The position numbers and the translations under genes are program-made. Shown here in pieces: positions 41,870 through 48,196 of a DNA stretch of 48,196 bases. Position 1 is the first letter of the stretch. Every line of letters starts with the position of its first letter. The notes beneath the pieces were generated by a model. The model searched no databases and was not told where the DNA came from. It was given only the letters and a program-made list of their open reading frames with translations. Origin of the DNA: JAKAVK01 sp964419095 (GTDB lineage: Archaea; Micrarchaeota; Micrarchaeia; Micrarchaeales; CABMGC01); NCBI GenBank assembly GCA_964419095.1, contig CAYQOG010000003.1, forward strand, positions 1-48,196. The letters run 5' to 3'.

Positions 41870-41963
41870 TGCGAACGCCGGGATTTGAACCCGGGTTTTT
41901 GGCTCTCTTCTTTAAAAGTTTTAAATGGAAGGCCAGAGTCCTACCAGGCTAGACTACGTTCGC
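41870..41963 (-). tRNA. tRNA-Gly (TCC) with 21-nt intron
   Basis: Minus strand: acceptor GCGAACG/CGTTCGC, D-arm GTCT..GGAC, T-arm CCGGG-TTCAAAT-CCCGG, discriminator A. The anticodon loop is interrupted after position 37 by 41905-41925. A bulge-helix-bulge forms: CTTC pairs with GAAG, with bulges CAT and AGA, and the intron folds as TTTAAA-ACT-TTTAAA. Splicing gives loop CTTCCAA (anticodon TCC). One mismatch remains in the anticodon stem (C27-A43). Reading it as Trp (CCA) needs an extra base before the stem and is less likely. Confidence 0.85.
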
Positions 41964-42006
41964 ATATGTGCTTTAGGATATTCCTGCGCAAATTTATAAA
42001 ACAGCC

Positions 42007-42585
42007 TCAGTACCACGACTTTCTCTCCATCTCTGGCGTTTTCGGTTGCTTTTTTATTTCCGCAAGCACCTTAAGGACTTTTGCTTTGCTGCTCTTTTCA
42101 TCTATTCCCCTCAACTTGGACTTTACATGTTTCAATGAAACCTTCTCATACTCTTTCGCTTTCCCGAGTATATTCCCGGAGGTGCGCGAAGCCACGAATT
42201 TCATCATGTAACCATTACCGTAGAGCTTCCTGAATATGTATTCCGACCTTGGGAGATGGAATTCAGAGGTCACTATTACGATTGAACTGCCCTTCCTTAT
42301 CAAGGGCCTAGAGAAGAAGGCATTTCCTATCGTATTCTTAGACTTGCACTCTGCCTTTATCGCGTTTTTAGGTATGCCGTGTTTTACCAGGTAGGTCATC
42401 ATCTCCTCCCCCTCGGTCTTTCCCGACCTTGTGCGGAGGCCTCCTCCCGATACAATTATTTTTCCCGCTATTCCTTTCCTGTAGAGTCTTATCGCGACTT
42501 TGAGCCTGGAGCTTAGCATCTGGTACTGCTGGGCTGTCTTGTTCGGGTATCCGAGGACTAGAATGCAGTCGAACTTGCTGCCCAT
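42007..42585 (-). CDS. DUF218 (YdcF/SanA-like) protein
   Basis: 192 residues. Core motifs of the DUF218 Rossmann-like fold: CILVLGYP, KIIVSGGG, NTIGNAFFSR and IVTSEFHLPRSEYIF. No signal peptide or membrane segment, unlike many bacterial members, so it is cytoplasmic. A C-terminal basic tail (KKQPKTPEMERKSWY) is added. Function unknown; some relatives act in envelope or vancomycin-type barrier functions. It follows uS11, where archaea usually have rpoD. Confidence 0.82.
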   Translation of the reverse strand: MGSKFDCILVLGYPNKTAQQYQMLSSRLKVAIRLYRKGIAGKIIVSGGGLRTRSGKTEGEEMMTYLVKHGIPKNAIKAECKSKNTIGNAFFSRPLIRKGSSIVIVTSEFHLPRSEYIFRKLYGNGYMMKFVASRTSGNILGKAKEYEKVSLKHVKSKLRGIDEKSSKAKVLKVLAEIKKQPKTPEMERKSWY

Positions 42586-42611
42586 GCTCTCAGCAACATT
42601 AACAAAAAGGA

Positions 42612-43118
42612 TTAAACTCTCCTTCCTCTCCGTCCGCCCGGCCTTTTCGTGGTATCGGTGGGCATAGGCGTCACGTCCTCTATGCTTCCTATCCTGAATC
42701 CGGACCTCGCAAGCGCCCTGACCACAGCCTGCGCGCCGTGGCCAGGAGTCTTTGAGCTGTGCCCGCCAGGCGCCCTTATCTTTATGTTAATATGAGTCAC
42801 TCCCTTTTCGATTGCAGCCGCAGAGACTTTGTAAGCCGCCTGCATTGCCGCGTAAGGGGATCCTTCCTCGTGGTCCGCGTCGACTACCATGCCTCCGCTT
42901 CCAACCGCAATTGTTTCAGCGCCGGATAGGTCTGTGACCGTAATTATGGTATTGTTCTTCGATGAGTATACATGAGCGACGCCCCACCTTGTCCCCTTGG
43001 GCTTGACTCTCTGCTGCACGTCCGCTACAACGTTCTCGTATGCCACAAGTCCCTTCTTAGATTCCTTCTGCTTCTGCTGGGTCTGCTCTGCCTGCTTCTT
43101 TGTCTTCGGGCTTGCCAT
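42612..43118 (-). CDS. rps11: Small ribosomal subunit protein uS11
   Basis: 168 residues, longer than usual because of a Lys/Gln-rich N-terminal tail of about 25 residues. Core: WGVAHVYSSKNNTIITVTDL, GGMVVDADHEEGSPYAAMQA, INIKIRAPGGHSSKTPGHGA and the basic end RPGGRRGRRV. It lies 2 nt behind uS4. Confidence 0.95.
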   Translation of the reverse strand: MASPKTKKQAEQTQQKQKESKKGLVAYENVVADVQQRVKPKGTRWGVAHVYSSKNNTIITVTDLSGAETIAVGSGGMVVDADHEEGSPYAAMQAAYKVSAAAIEKGVTHINIKIRAPGGHSSKTPGHGAQAVVRALARSGFRIGSIEDVTPMPTDTTKRPGGRRGRRV

Positions 43119-43120
43119 GA

Positions 43121-43672
43121 TTATTCACTTTTTGCCTCAGGCTTTGGAGCCGCAGGCGCATGCACAGCCCCTGCCGCATCCTTCTTTGGATTGTGGTCCA
43201 GGTTTATAGGTTTGTAGTATGCGATCCTCTCCTCCTCCATCCTTGTGACCAGGTATCCAGGTGCATTGACCTTTCTCCCTTCTATTGCAATGAATCCGTG
43301 GGCAATTAACTGCCTTGCCTGTCCGACTGTCTTTGCAAGCCCCTTCTTGAAGACTATCGACTGGAGCCTTCTGTCGAGAATTGCCTCGGGGCTCACTATC
43401 AGCAAGTCATCGAGACTTGCGCCCTGTTTGACTATGCCGTATCTGACTAACCTTGCGATTATTGAGTTACCGACCACTTCGGTTGCCCTCCCTGCAAGAA
43501 CCTCTCTCACATTCCTTCTTATTTTACCGACTTCCGTTGTAGCTTTCCAGAGTTCGTGCATGTTGCCTAATCCGTATTTGTCGCGTATGCCGTGCTCGCG
43601 CTCAATTCTCTCCTTATTCCACATCAGATTAGTAGTCTCGTACTTCCTCCTTATTTTTCTGGGGTCTCCCAT
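43121..43672 (-). CDS. rps4: Small ribosomal subunit protein uS4
   Basis: 183 residues. Archaeal uS4 opening (MGDPRKIRRKYETTNLMWNK), an S4 RNA-binding domain (RRLQSIVFKKGLAKTVGQAR-like region with HGFIAIEGRKVNAPGYLV), and an Ala/Pro tail (AAGAVHAPAAPKPEAKSE) that is not part of the fold. It follows uS13 by 9 nt. Confidence 0.95.
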   Translation of the reverse strand: MGDPRKIRRKYETTNLMWNKERIEREHGIRDKYGLGNMHELWKATTEVGKIRRNVREVLAGRATEVVGNSIIARLVRYGIVKQGASLDDLLIVSPEAILDRRLQSIVFKKGLAKTVGQARQLIAHGFIAIEGRKVNAPGYLVTRMEEERIAYYKPINLDHNPKKDAAGAVHAPAAPKPEAKSE

Positions 43673-43681
43673 TCATTCACC

Positions 43682-44335
43682 TTACTTTGCTGGCTTCTCA
43701 GCCGGCTTTGCCGCTGGTGCGGCTGCGGCAGGCTTTCCGGCCGGTGCTGCACCGGCAGGTGCGGCTCCGGCAGCAGGCGCTGCGCCAGGAGCAGCAGACG
43801 ATGCTCCAGGAGTAGGCTTTCCGCCTGACGGCTTTGCCGCTGCCTCGACCTTTGCCTTGGTGACTCCTACAGTCGCTCCAGTTCTGCCAGTGGACCTTGT
43901 TCTCTGTCCCCTGACTCTCTGGCCGTACATGTGCCTGAATCCCCTGTAAGTCTGGTTTCTAATATCACGGTCTATGTCCTGCTTGACTACGACTGTCTGA
44001 TCAACTCCAATCACATGAATGTCCATTCCGGATTCGAGATCCTTTCTCCTGTTGAGCATGAAGTTTGGAATTCCTGCCTTTGTAGGATTTCTCATCATAT
44101 CTTCGATCTGCGCCGTCTGCTGGTCCGTGAGGTTGCCTATCTTGTCAGTCATCTTTATTCCGTGCTGCCTCTCTACTGCGAGGGCAATGGCCCTTGCCAT
44201 GTTGTATCCGATTCCCTTGATCTGCATCAACGCGCCTATGATGCTGTGGCTACCGCGGATGTCCCTTCCTGCCATCCTGATTATGCCGAGCTCATCGCCC
44301 TTCTGCTCTTTTTGCGGACCTTTTCCTTCAGCCAT
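43682..44335 (-). CDS. rps13: Small ribosomal subunit protein uS13
   Basis: 217 residues. The core carries GIIRMAGRDIRGSHSIIGAL, IKGIGYNMARAIA, and GFRHMYGQRVRGQRTRSTGR at the end of the normal protein. It then has an Ala/Pro/Gly/Lys low-complexity tail of about 60 residues (GASSAAPGAAPAAGAAPAGA). ATG 44335 follows GGTGTTTAAT; the longer frame from 44371 runs into the tRNA-Ser gene. Only 12 nt separate it from the tRNA 3' end. Confidence 0.95.
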   Translation of the reverse strand: MAEGKGPQKEQKGDELGIIRMAGRDIRGSHSIIGALMQIKGIGYNMARAIALAVERQHGIKMTDKIGNLTDQQTAQIEDMMRNPTKAGIPNFMLNRRKDLESGMDIHVIGVDQTVVVKQDIDRDIRNQTYRGFRHMYGQRVRGQRTRSTGRTGATVGVTKAKVEAAAKPSGGKPTPGASSAAPGAAPAAGAAPAGAAPAGKPAAAAPAAKPAEKPAK

Positions 44336-44347
44336 ATTAAACACCAA

Positions 44348-44460
44348 CGCCAGGGTTGGGATATTCAGCATGTTGCTTTTGAACCCAAAAGACTCAGAGA
44401 GTCATGCGCTGACTGGAATACATTCCAGGCGCACGCGTTACCGGATTCTGCCACCCTGGC
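44348..44460 (-). tRNA. tRNA-Ser (GGA) with two introns (anticodon loop and T-loop)
   Basis: Minus strand: acceptor GCCAGGG/CCCTGGC, discriminator G, variable arm GACTC-TCT-GAGTC, all typical of serine. The anticodon stem TGCGC/GCGCA encloses 19 nt; removing 12 nt (44411-44422) leaves CTGGAAA (anticodon GGA), with CTGG/CCAG as the central helix and bulges AAT and TCA. The T-stem TTGGG/CCCAA encloses 23 nt; removing 16 nt (44362-44377) leaves TTCAAAT. There, TTCA pairs with TGAA, with 3-nt bulges AAA and TAT and a GCA-ACA-TGC hairpin, a complete bulge-helix-bulge. The mature length would be 85 nt. One D-stem mismatch (A-C) remains. A TATA box (minus TTTTAATA, 44490-44497) lies 30 nt upstream. 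Confidence 0.88.
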
Positions 44461-44584
44461 AAGATGAATAAGCATTGTTACCTTTAGCTTATTAAAATTT
44501 GCCATGAAGGCGGCTTTAACAATATACTATGCTTGGAAAGGGTATATAAAAGTTGCCCTAGCTCTGTCGCCTATTATTTGACCA

Positions 44585-44623
44585 GGCAAAATACTAGGCA
44601 AACTATATAAGGAATCGGGCAAA
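44585..44623 (+). promoter_or_regulatory. TATA box flanked by three GGCAAA repeats
   Basis: GGCAAA occurs at 44585-44590, 44597-44602 and 44618-44623, spaced 12 and 21 bp, close to one and two helical turns. The TATA box CTATATAAG (44603-44611) lies between the second and third copies. A second TATA box (GGTATATAAAAG, about 44540) lies upstream. The layout suggests a repressor site for the next gene. Confidence 0.45.
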
Positions 44624-44638
44624 TTAGCATCTGGTAAG

Positions 44639-45022
44639 ATGCTGAAGCAGAATAATCCGCTTAACATGGAAGACCGTCTCTTCATGGTCAGGTTTCCCGA
44701 GATAAAGCGCGAAAACCACCCGGCCAGTGTCGCTGCCTACAAAGGGCTTCTCAACGCCCTGAGAAAAGACTCGGAGTTCTACTATGAAGGAAGAGGCTTT
44801 GCATACCAGGCAAAACAGCTTGCGCAGATCGCAAGGCACGCGGCGCAGAACTCAAGGAGGGGGCTTGTGTACTACCAGGACAACGAGCGCAGGAACACTA
44901 GGGCTTATTACACAAGGAGAGGCGCATCCGAGAAGCGCGGTTACCACTCGGGGCCTATAAGCGTGTTCAGGATCAGGCGGGCAGACCGCCTAAAGCAGAT
45001 GCATGTCAAGGTGCTTGCCTAA
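44639..45022 (+). CDS. Basic protein of unknown function
   Basis: 127 residues, rich in Arg, Lys, Tyr and Gln, with no family recognised. Segments such as YEGRGFAYQAKQLAQIARHA and RRNTRAYYTRRGASEKRGYH suggest a nucleic-acid-binding helical protein. It lies between ribosomal genes and a secreted protein, is preceded by a promoter with three GGCAAA repeats, and has good coding character. It could be a lineage-specific ribosome- or RNA-associated protein (inference). Confidence 0.65.
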   Translation: MLKQNNPLNMEDRLFMVRFPEIKRENHPASVAAYKGLLNALRKDSEFYYEGRGFAYQAKQLAQIARHAAQNSRRGLVYYQDNERRNTRAYYTRRGASEKRGYHSGPISVFRIRRADRLKQMHVKVLA

Positions 45023-45063
45023 GTTACAGTTAAATAGTTTTCCCATGAAGTAAGTATGATAAG

Positions 45064-45909
45064 ATGCGCTTGAATAATTATACGCTCTTCTCCATCGCAC
45101 TCATCTCGGTTCTTGCGCTTGGAGTAAGCGCTAAGCCTTATCTTACAGTACAAGGCCCTGTGAACGGGACGCTTTACCAGAACGGCAGCGTCTTCCTCGG
45201 GAATCTTGGACCCGGCCAGAGCTTCTACATAGAGGCTTCTCCTTCCACTGCCAATGCAAGCGGAGCATATGTCAACGTAGGCTGGGACACGCTCGAGGCA
45301 TTGAACTTGCCGCAGGGATGGTCTGCGCAGGCGTCTCCTCTATACGAGAATCCGATGAAACTGAAGATCACGGCCTCGCCTTATGCGCAGGGAGGCCGCT
45401 ACAACCTCACGATCAGGGCAGTAAACCTCCAGAACTATTCAAAGATCGGAAACCTCACAATAAATGCGGAGGTCAATGTAACGCAGAATGTATTCAACCT
45501 CTCAGTTACGCCAGGCGTAGTCGATACGGGAGTAAGCCTGCCCACAAACCTCTACATAAAGATAAACAACACGGGCATTTCTGAAGACCCGTTCCTCATA
45601 AACATAAACGGCCTGCCCGCATGGAATGTCTCTGAGGAGGTAATAGCGCAGCATTCCGCCGTTTCGACGTTCGTTTATCCGGTATATGTCGATGAACCAG
45701 GAATCTATCATATCAACCTCACGGCAACATCTGCTACAAGCCCTCTCATAACAAGATCATATCCAATAATGCTGAATGCGCAGGCTAGCCTCCTGAATGA
45801 CTATTATGCGGTGGGCCAGGGAGTTGTAATCTCTCCGGTCATAATGGAACCGGCATACTCGTTCATGCTCCTCCTATCCGATTGCTACAGACTCTTGACA
45901 GGCCAATGA
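45064..45909 (+). CDS. Secreted, probably glycosylated beta-rich protein
   Basis: 281 residues. Signal peptide (YTLFSIALISVLALGVSA), then an extracellular region with many N-x-S/T sequons (about ten; e.g. NGTL, NLTI, NYSK, NVTQ, NLSV, NLTA) and two or three beta-sandwich units resembling NPCBM/NEW3-type domains (LSVTPGVVDTGVSLPTNLYI). A hydrophobic C-terminal segment (SPVIMEPAYSFMLLL) could anchor it. It is followed at 10 nt by the next gene, which has its own GGTGA. Confidence 0.75.
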   Translation: MRLNNYTLFSIALISVLALGVSAKPYLTVQGPVNGTLYQNGSVFLGNLGPGQSFYIEASPSTANASGAYVNVGWDTLEALNLPQGWSAQASPLYENPMKLKITASPYAQGGRYNLTIRAVNLQNYSKIGNLTINAEVNVTQNVFNLSVTPGVVDTGVSLPTNLYIKINNTGISEDPFLININGLPAWNVSEEVIAQHSAVSTFVYPVYVDEPGIYHINLTATSATSPLITRSYPIMLNAQASLLNDYYAVGQGVVISPVIMEPAYSFMLLLSDCYRLLTGQ

Positions 45910-45919
45910 AGGTGAATAG

Positions 45920-46615
45920 ATGCCAAAGAGCAAGTCTAAGCATGGTAAAGGTATACTTTACGTCAAGCTGGCTTCGATGACTGACCTTGCAAGGTACGCA
46001 TACAACTTCGACTTCAGCTCGAAGAGCCTCATACTCAGCAAACAGGGAAGCAGTTCGAAGCTCATTGCGTTGGGAGAGTGCATCAAGGAGTCGGTGCTGG
46101 CATACTACGTGAACGTGGATGCGCCGCACAGCTTCATACACTATACCTTCCCCGCATCTTCCAGCGAATCGGAGCTTGCAAGGTTTGCGGAAAGGGCCGT
46201 GGAGGGATCAGAGAAGGACTACATAAACATATTCAAGGTCGATCTGGGCGAATTCAGGGAGCTCAAGTCACTTGGCAAGGATGACGTGCTGCAGATACGG
46301 ATGGATTCTGCAGAGGATCTGGTCCATGCTGTCGCAAAGAGATCTGTGAGGGAGGAGTCCTTTGCAAGTCTATATTTCTTCGAGAAGAACGGCAGGCAGT
46401 TCGTCTGCGCCTTCGACCTCATAGACGAATTGAACGATGATAGGAAAACCTTTTATTATGCGGCGGTAAAAGATAAAAAGAGAGGAGGCTTCGCGAAGTA
46501 CGGCTATGCTGACAACACCTTCGGTTTCACCGACACAGTGGGGGAGCACTCCTACATCTACATAAAGATAATAAATCTTGCAGAGCCTTTCCAATTCTTC
46601 AAAATGCCCGATTAG
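45920..46615 (+). CDS. Unknown protein whose stop codon lies inside tRNA-Asn
   Basis: 231 residues, not recognised. A basic N-terminus (MPKSKSKHGKG) is followed by two mixed alpha/beta regions with alternating hydrophobics (GILYVKLASMTDLARYAYNF, ASLYFFEKNGRQFVCAFDLI). No signal or membrane segment. GGTGA lies 4 nt before ATG. The last codons, Met-Pro-Asp-stop (ATGCCCGATTAG), are also the first 10 nt of tRNA-Asn, so the two genes overlap. Confidence 0.7.
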   Translation: MPKSKSKHGKGILYVKLASMTDLARYAYNFDFSSKSLILSKQGSSSKLIALGECIKESVLAYYVNVDAPHSFIHYTFPASSSESELARFAERAVEGSEKDYINIFKVDLGEFRELKSLGKDDVLQIRMDSAEDLVHAVAKRSVREESFASLYFFEKNGRQFVCAFDLIDELNDDRKTFYYAAVKDKKRGGFAKYGYADNTFGFTDTVGEHSYIYIKIINLAEPFQFFKMPD

Positions 46616-46677
46616 CTCAGTGGTAGAGCGCTTGGCTGTTAACCAGGATGTCGCAGGTTCGATCCCTGCATCGGGCG
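46606..46677 (+). tRNA. tRNA-Asn (GTT)
   Basis: Acceptor GCCCGAT/ATCGGGC, D-arm GCTC..GAGC, anticodon stem CTTGG/CCAGG with loop CTGTTAA (anticodon GTT), T-arm GCAGG-TTCGATC-CCTGC, discriminator G. No intron. The 5' end overlaps the upstream coding stop by 10 nt; a weak TATA-like ATAATAAATC lies about 35 nt upstream inside that coding region. Confidence 0.95.
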
Positions 46678-46690
46678 TAAAAATATTGAT

Positions 46691-47400
46691 ATGATGGATC
46701 TAAAAGGAAAGGTTGTTGTAATAACTGGGGCAAGCAAGGGACTTGGTAGGGCTATTGCCGAAACTCTTTCTAAAGAAGGTTGCAAAGTTGTAGTAAGTGC
46801 AAGATCGAAAGACGTACTGGACAAGCTTGCATCTGAAATTAAGGGATTAGCAATAGAAGCAGATGTAAGGAACGAGCAGGATATGCTTAATCTTCAGACC
46901 AAACTGCCAAAAAGTTTGCACGAATTGACATCTGGATAAACAACGCAGGTGTTAGGATACCGCATGACATAGTGGAAAATATAAACTGGGAGAGAGCACA
47001 TGACATGTTGGAGGTAAATTACTTTGGAACAGCTTATGGTTCAAAAGCGGCTCTAAAATATATGAAAAACAGGGAGAAGGCACTATTGTGAACATTCTTT
47101 CTACAAGTGCATTGAAGGGCAACCCTAAATCATCTGCATATGCGGCGAGCAAATATGCCCAAAAAGGATTTACCGATGCCCTTAGAAATGAGGTAAGAGG
47201 GGATAACATAACGGTAATAGGAATATTTCATGGAGGAATGAAAACTGATTTCTTCAATGAGCAGGTACCAGATGAGTTTGATAGGTATATGGACCCTGTT
47301 TCAGTTGCCCAGAAGATAGTTACCAACTTAAAGATTATTAAAGTTGGAAAAACCCGAAGAGGAGCAAATACTAAAGAGACCAGCCCAGTAATCAACGTCT
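46691..47400 (+). pseudogene. Frameshifted short-chain dehydrogenase/reductase
   Basis: SDR-family remnant. Frame 1 holds the NAD(P) site VVVITGASKGLGRAIAETLS; it ends at 46939. Frame 2 continues with RIDIWINNAGVR (NNAG motif) and NYFGTAYGSKAALKYM up to about 47066. Frame 3 carries NILSTSALKGNPKSSAYAAS with the catalytic Tyr and Lys (YAASKYAQKG) to about 47350. Two shifts occur, one near 46905 (CCAAAAAG) and one near 47063 (GAAAAAC), both at A-runs, so base-calling errors are possible. The C-terminus is lost into the toxin gene. Confidence 0.8.
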
Positions 47401-47745
47401 TTTGTATCCGAACTTCTTATTGTACTTATCATGGTCCATTATGTCCAATACAAATGCGACTATCTCTACTTCAGTTTCATCGTTAGTAAGAGTGTATAGC
47501 ATCCTCCAAAAATCAGACAGCTCAACGTGAAATAAGTTGGTAACCCCGTATCGCACTACATATTCATTAGGTATCAGCTTCTTTGCAATGGGATTTCCAT
47601 AGTGTGGGTTATTCTTTATCATTTCCTTCTTCTTATTTATAGAATTGAGTATGCTTCGTTCTATCTTTGACTTAGGAGCTTCCTTCTCAAGATAAGCGTA
47701 AGCCTCCTCAGCCTCTGGAGAGAGCACAATCTTAACAGATTTCAT
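47392..47745 (-). CDS. RelE/ParE-family toxin
   Basis: 117 residues. The RelE fold pattern is visible: KIVLSPEAEEAYAYLEKEAP, RSILNSINKKKEMIKNNPHY, KKLIPNEYVVRYGVTNLFHV and the C-terminal strand with RMLYTLTNDETEVEIVAFVL, DIMDHDKYNKKFGY. Archaeal relatives of this type (long RelE with D-H-D-Y-K-F ending) are ribosome-dependent RNases by inference. It overlaps the partner gene by 4 nt and is transcribed after it, the usual antitoxin-first order. Confidence 0.85.
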   Translation of the reverse strand: MKSVKIVLSPEAEEAYAYLEKEAPKSKIERSILNSINKKKEMIKNNPHYGNPIAKKLIPNEYVVRYGVTNLFHVELSDFWRMLYTLTNDETEVEIVAFVLDIMDHDKYNKKFGYKRR

Positions 47746-48020
47746 ATCTGCCGCCCTTCTATTATTGCCTTTCTTAGATTAGTATTTGTATTGTGCACCC
47801 AGGTTATTCCCTTAAGAGTAACAATTATCTTTCCACTTGTCTCAAGATACTCTAGAATAACCATCAGAGTATTGTGATTGACCTGCTTTGGTAAATTCTT
47901 TTTTATTTCAGCAATAGTTATTATTGAATTCTTAGCATCCTTTATGACGTCCTCTACCATAATGACAGTATTCAGCGTGGGTGAAGGCCTTATCTTTTGC
48001 ACTACAGCTGTTCTAGCCAT
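47742..48020 (-). CDS. Winged-helix partner (antitoxin) of the RelE-like toxin
   Basis: 92 residues when started at ATG 48020, where GTGATTCTT forms the ribosome binding site; a longer frame begins three codons earlier. The sequence is a small winged helix (SIITIAEIKKNLPKQVNHNT, LMVILEYLETSGKIIVTLKG, ITWVHN), a form found with RelE-like toxins in archaea. It probably binds its own promoter and the toxin. A TATA-like TTTATATATC lies upstream (minus strand, about 48066-48076). Confidence 0.75.
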   Translation of the reverse strand: MARTAVVQKIRPSPTLNTVIMVEDVIKDAKNSIITIAEIKKNLPKQVNHNTLMVILEYLETSGKIIVTLKGITWVHNTNTNLRKAIIEGRQI

Positions 48021-48150
48021 AAGAATCACTTATTGTTATTGATTAGTAAGTATTAGATATTAATAGATATATAAACCTTTCTATCGGGCACACCAGCAAA
48101 CAATAGTATTCGCTATTAAATACCGTTGTTTCGGCAACAGAATTAAAGAA

Positions 48151-48170
48151 CCCACACCTAAAGGTGTGGG
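48151..48170. mobile_element. Hairpin resembling an IS200/IS605-type element end
   Basis: CCCACACC-TAAA-GGTGTGGG is a perfect 8-bp stem with 4-nt loop, followed by ATTTCCTTCAGG. On the minus strand it reads as the CCCACACCTTTAGGTGTGGG hairpin typical of the right end of TnpB-carrying IS200/IS605/IS607-type elements. The transposase or TnpB gene would lie beyond the window on the minus strand. This is inference from the hairpin shape only. Confidence 0.45.
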
Positions 48171-48196
48171 ATTTCCTTCAGGTTAACTTTCTCTGT

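Noticed and set aside
41784..41870. Short hydrophobic minus-strand frame (about 30 residues, ending LMKRP) between the tRNA-Gly 3' end and aroQ
   Set aside because: The frame has no start codon outside the tRNA gene; it is probably chance opposite-strand coding.
41870..41963. Reading the intron-containing tRNA as tRNA-Trp (CCA)
   Set aside because: It would need an extra base between the D-arm and anticodon stem and still leaves a mismatch next to the loop; Gly (TCC) fits the spacing.
44503..44580. 25-residue plus-strand frame (MKAALTIYYAWKGYIK)
   Set aside because: It contains a TATA box and has no ribosome binding site; more likely promoter DNA.
1..48196. CRISPR array or cas genes
   Set aside because: I saw no regularly spaced direct repeats with unique spacers and no Cas-like proteins.

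Overview
This window reads as an archaeal chromosome segment, most likely from a DPANN lineage close to Micrarchaeota/ARMAN. The evidence is archaeal information-processing genes (Hel308, RfcL, ATP-dependent DNA ligase, aIF5A, eS24, eS31, uL30, uL15, uS13/uS4/uS11, PheS/PheT), TATA boxes about 25-45 bp before starts, GGTGA-type ribosome binding sites, class III (QxSxEY) pilins, SepF with two FtsZs, and tRNA genes with tiny bulge-helix-bulge introns. The lineage is inferred from gene style only; no search was possible.

Layout. 1-3361: tail of an unknown gene, then Hel308 split by a LAGLIDADG-type intein. 3437-8500: cell division (sepF and two ftsZ genes) around a minus-strand translation/RNA-modification run (aIF5A, eS24, eS31, a CPBP membrane protease, TrmJ). 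8700-14757: repair and mixed genes (alkylguanine transferase, DNA ligase, HemK-like methyltransferase, several small unknowns). 13776-19850: a minus-strand suf Fe-S assembly operon (Cys-containing HTH regulator, SufB, SufD, SufC, SufS, then an HTH protein and a mini zinc ribbon) behind a TATA box and a perfect 17-bp palindrome. 19866-28560: a surface/adhesion region with a huge anchored glycoprotein-like protein, a decayed Thr-rich fragment, an XRE-type two-gene unit, a repeat-domain secreted protein and a pilin, punctuated by tRNA-Thr and bounded by tRNA-Glu.

28750-46680: mostly core genes: RfcL; PheT/PheS with a membrane protein; uL30-uL15-glycosyltransferase; coiled-coil and beta-CASP ribonuclease; acylphosphatase; pyrD-pyrC; HD hydrolase; stand-alone chorismate mutase; DUF218 protein; and uS11, uS4 and uS13 preceded 12 nt upstream by a tRNA-Ser gene. 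tRNA-Gly carries a 21-nt intron. tRNA-Ser(GGA) appears to carry two introns, 12 nt in the anticodon loop and 16 nt inside the T-loop.

46680-48196: downstream of tRNA-Asn the sequence becomes AT-richer and accessory: a frameshifted short-chain dehydrogenase, a RelE-like toxin with a winged-helix partner, and a terminal hairpin resembling the end of an IS200/IS605-type element. tRNA-Asn itself overlaps the stop codon of the upstream gene.

The observations I rate highest are the doubly interrupted tRNA-Ser fused to the uS13 leader, the identical 12-nt leader before sepF and ftsZ, the full-length trmJ gene that has no ATG/GTG/TTG start, and the suf regulator with its palindromic operator.
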